A stretch of DNA of 8,546 bases, taken from positions 13,410-21,955 of the forward strand of contig DGFM01000029.1 of NCBI GenBank assembly GCA_002391675.1, given 5' to 3'. Below are positions 6,680 to 8,546 of this stretch, in pieces. Both the position numbers and the translations under genes were made by a program. Numbering within the stretch: the stretch's first letter is position 1; the number at the start of each line of letters is the position of its first letter. Source of the DNA: Cloacimonetes bacterium UBA3900 (GTDB lineage: Bacteria; Cloacimonadota; Cloacimonadia; Cloacimonadales; Cloacimonadaceae). Under the pieces are notes generated by a model that was given only the letters and a program-made list of their open reading frames with translations, made no database searches and was not told the origin of the DNA.

Positions 6680-7474
6680 ATGCCTTCCCTGATGAGCAAA
6701 GGCCTTGTCATCAGGCCTGTCCTGCTGTTGTTGCTGATTTTTGGCTGGAGTGCAAGCCCGGGCCGATTGACGGCTGATTTGAGTGAAGAAAGCGCCTCCG
6801 CCATCGCTCTGAGCGGCATTACCGCTGTTTCGGACAGCCCTTCAGACCAGACGCTCTCGCCCCTGCTCCGCTCCAGTGGCTTAAGCTTCAATTATCACCT
6901 CCCCTTTGGCCAAACCGAGGCCCAAGTTTGGGGAGTGCATTACGCTACAGAATACAAGGTTTTACACGCCGGCTTCGGTTCCTCCTGGATGAACCATCCC
7001 CATTACAATTATCGGGATTACTATCTAAACGCAAACCTGGAGCACGAGGGCATCGTGTTGGGCTACACTCAACACCTCGTGCACGAGTCTTTCAGCACCG
7101 AAGATTCCTATCTGAGATGGCTTTCAGACCTAGGTGTTTCCTCAAATATCGGCTCCTATGGGGCGGATGTCCGCTGGCTCAGAATGGCCAGCCTGGATGC
7201 GCAGTGGCATTTTACCGCGCTATATCGCTTTGCGCCCGAATCTGCCTCCGCAGTCAGCTACGTGCATCAGCCGCATGGCGATGACAGTTTTCGCAGCTGC
7301 ATCTCTCTTGCTGCAAGCGAGTTACTCCACTTTGCAGCTTCCTGGCAGAGCCATCCCTCGCGCTTTGGTTTTGGCTTGCGCCTCAATTACGGCTCCCTGG
7401 TGCTGCTCTATGCCATCCGCACGCATCAGGAACTCAACGCAGATCACGGCCTCGAAGTGAGGTTCCAATGGTAA
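6680..7474 (+). CDS. Secreted, probable outer-membrane protein of unknown function
   Basis: I do not recognise a named family. The product is 264 residues from ATG 6680, or 260 from the in-frame ATG 6692. Neither start has a clear Shine-Dalgarno sequence, so the start is uncertain. The second gives the tidier signal peptide (MSKGLVIRP, then the hydrophobic LLLLLIFGW). The mature part is rich in alternating aromatic/polar strands such as GLSFNYHLPFG, HYNYRDYYLNANLEH and FGFGLRLNYGSLVLLYAIRTH. It ends in GLEVRFQW, and a terminal aromatic residue on a last strand is typical of outer-membrane barrels recognised by BamA. It begins 28 bases after the ABC gene. Its end overlaps the next gene by seven bases and carries that gene's ribosome binding site, so these two proteins are probably made together. 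Confidence 0.72.
   Translation: MPSLMSKGLVIRPVLLLLLIFGWSASPGRLTADLSEESASAIALSGITAVSDSPSDQTLSPLLRSSGLSFNYHLPFGQTEAQVWGVHYATEYKVLHAGFGSSWMNHPHYNYRDYYLNANLEHEGIVLGYTQHLVHESFSTEDSYLRWLSDLGVSSNIGSYGADVRWLRMASLDAQWHFTALYRFAPESASAVSYVHQPHGDDSFRSCISLAASELLHFAASWQSHPSRFGFGLRLNYGSLVLLYAIRTHQELNADHGLEVRFQW
6689..6714 (+). repeat. Inverted repeat over the start region of the 6680 gene
   Basis: A perfect 7-base inverted repeat, CTGATGA (6689-6695) and TCATCAG (6708-6714), encloses 12 bases. Those contain a further CAA/TTG pairing around AGGCC. In RNA it would form a hairpin that covers the alternative start codon at 6692. It has no trailing T run, so it is not a typical intrinsic terminator. It may be chance or may affect start choice. 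Confidence 0.3.
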
Positions 7475-8546
7475 GATATTTCCTCATTTTTATCCTTCTT
7501 TTCACCGTGCAGCTTGCGGCGCAACTGCCCCCTTTACAAGATGATGTGGAGAGCCTCGAGCTGATCGAACTCTCCTTGGACCAAGTGCAACTGCAAGCTT
7601 GGCAACAAGATGCGGCAAACCTGATCACTCAAACCAAGCTCTGGGGCCTCAAAAACCGTCTCTGGTGGGATGATAGTCTGCAAAACCAACACCACTTCAG
7701 CGGTTGCTACTCAGGCCAGAAATTGGATATGGGCCTGCTCCACAATTGGGATGACAGCAAATCCTATGCGGGCGCTTCACTCATGGCAAGCGACGTCTCC
7801 GTCTTGAGTAAAATAGTCATCGGAAACTACCGTCCCCGTTTTGGCTCCGGCCTCACTTTGGGCATTCCGGGAGGCTCCAGGCACGGCTCCATGCTCGAAT
7901 TGGACTCCATGGGCCCCGTAGAGCTCTACTCCCCCATGGGAGCGGCGGCGATAGCTGAGGTCTGGGAAATCCAGGCCATGGCTTTTGGCTCCATCCTCAA
8001 TCGACCCATGGTGGTGGACGGCAACAACCGGCCCGTCGCTTTTGCCAGACGCAAAATCAAGAACAGCGCCCTGGACAGAGAACGCATCTGGGGCGGCGCA
8101 TTGGCTTATGAAAACGACTTCTTGGCCCTGGGAGCCATGATCTATGAACAAAAGCACGACTGGCATCACCAAAATGTGCACCACAAACAAACCCTCCTCA
8201 TCCCCGCCTTCGCACTCAGACTCTATTTCTCGGATTTTGACTTTGACTTGGAAGCGGGCAAAATCGAGGATAAAGTGCACGCCTACGCCGCTTTTCTCTA
8301 TGAACATTCCGGCTTCAAACAAAAGATCAGTATGGCCAAAGACCCTGATCGCTCCAAGATTGCCTACAGCAATTTTGCCCAGGCCATCACCCGCAATCCT
8401 GATACCCTGGAATTCACCTACGATGCCCTTTTCCCGCTCATCCAAAACCTGAAGATGCAGCTGCTCTTTTCCGCCAATCAACACCAGAAGCCCACCGCAG
8501 CCAGCAACTCCATCAAAAGCAGGCTGGTAGCCGCACTCAAGTATAA
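7468..8546 (+). CDS. Secreted barrel-like protein related to Bacteroidota ComEA-type (HHH-barrel) proteins, 3'-truncated
   Basis: The frame opens at ATG 7468 and runs 359 codons to the window edge without a stop, so the gene is cut at its 3' end. GAGG at 7459-7462, five bases upstream, supports this start. A signal peptide is clear: MVRYFLIFILLFTVQLAA, with likely cleavage after residue 18. The segment LSKIVIGNYRPRFGSGLTLG (GNYRPRFGSGLTLG at 119-132), followed by a GAAAIAEVWEIQAMAFGS stretch, resembles the 'LG.y...FGqGL.L' and 'rGaa' blocks of Bacteroidota helix-hairpin-helix plus barrel proteins. No clear helix-hairpin-helix motif is visible in the N-terminal 60 residues, so DNA binding is not supported. 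Strands rich in aromatic residues suggest an outer-membrane location. The family link is from pattern memory and is tentative; that it is a real secreted protein is much surer. Codon 1 lies within the end of the preceding gene. Confidence 0.78.
   Translation, partial: MVRYFLIFILLFTVQLAAQLPPLQDDVESLELIELSLDQVQLQAWQQDAANLITQTKLWGLKNRLWWDDSLQNQHHFSGCYSGQKLDMGLLHNWDDSKSYAGASLMASDVSVLSKIVIGNYRPRFGSGLTLGIPGGSRHGSMLELDSMGPVELYSPMGAAAIAEVWEIQAMAFGSILNRPMVVDGNNRPVAFARRKIKNSALDRERIWGGALAYENDFLALGAMIYEQKHDWHHQNVHHKQTLLIPAFALRLYFSDFDFDLEAGKIEDKVHAYAAFLYEHSGFKQKISMAKDPDRSKIAYSNFAQAITRNPDTLEFTYDALFPLIQNLKMQLLFSANQHQKPTAASNSIKSRLVAALKY

Noticed and set aside
6673..6777. Short open frame from ATG 6673 (34 codons)
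   Set aside because: It has no ribosome binding site and overlaps the better-supported gene at 6680 in another frame. Its codons do not resemble the neighbouring genes.
6034..6891. 285-codon open frame on the minus strand
   Set aside because: It runs antisense across the ABC ATPase gene, whose motifs are all intact, and into the next gene. It has no family features.
7076..7087. 12-base perfect palindrome CTCGTGCACGAG
   Set aside because: Inside a coding sequence, single copy, with no second site or promoter nearby; not enough for an operator call.
7777..8484. 235-codon open frame on the minus strand at the 3' end
   Set aside because: The + strand frame from 7468 has a signal peptide, a ribosome binding site and no stop to the window edge; the minus frame is its shadow.

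Overview
The window looks like ordinary chromosomal DNA of a Gram-negative anaerobe. The evidence is three signal-peptide proteins with outer-membrane-barrel character, a DUF362/ferredoxin protein of a kind common in anaerobes, and an FtsB/DivIC-type division protein. The style of the barrel proteins suggests the FCB group (Bacteroidota and relatives), perhaps a Cloacimonadota-like lineage. This placement is an impression from protein style, not a phylogenetic result. All genes lie on the + strand and are tightly packed. There is no gene-free stretch over 300 bases, and I saw no tRNA, rRNA, CRISPR array or insertion sequence.

Layout. Positions 1-1133 hold the 3' part of purA (adenylosuccinate synthetase), cut by the window edge. 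After 14 bases comes a tight run of four genes: a secreted, probable outer-membrane barrel protein (1148-2407), a DUF362 protein with two C-terminal [4Fe-4S] motifs (2404-3528), an FtsB/DivIC-like division protein (3528-3857), and a soluble diguanylate cyclase with a helical N-terminal half (3860-5485). The junctions are an ATGA overlap, a TAATG overlap and a 2-base gap, so these genes are very likely co-transcribed and translationally coupled, possibly with purA.

A 62-base AT-rich gap (5486-5547) is the largest in the window. It holds a TTGACA hexamer, a strong Shine-Dalgarno sequence and a possible 20-codon mini-ORF that fills the gap exactly. It precedes a MalK/UgpC-type ABC transporter ATPase (5548-6651) with no permease or binding protein beside it in the window. 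After 28 bases come two overlapping envelope genes: a 264-residue probable barrel protein (6680-7474) and a larger secreted protein (7468 to beyond the window end). The larger protein resembles the barrel part of Bacteroidota ComEA-like (helix-hairpin-helix plus barrel) proteins and is open at its 3' end.

How they may work together: purA is purine housekeeping and FtsB supports division. The cyclase would make c-di-GMP under control of its N-terminal sensor. The barrel proteins and the DUF362 protein belong to envelope or redox functions that are not defined. I found no clear novel defence or mobile system. The best leads are the mini-ORF before the ABC gene, the lost lysine in the PurA guanine-recognition motif, the barrel/DUF362/FtsB/cyclase coupling, and the two-gene barrel cassette at the 3' end.
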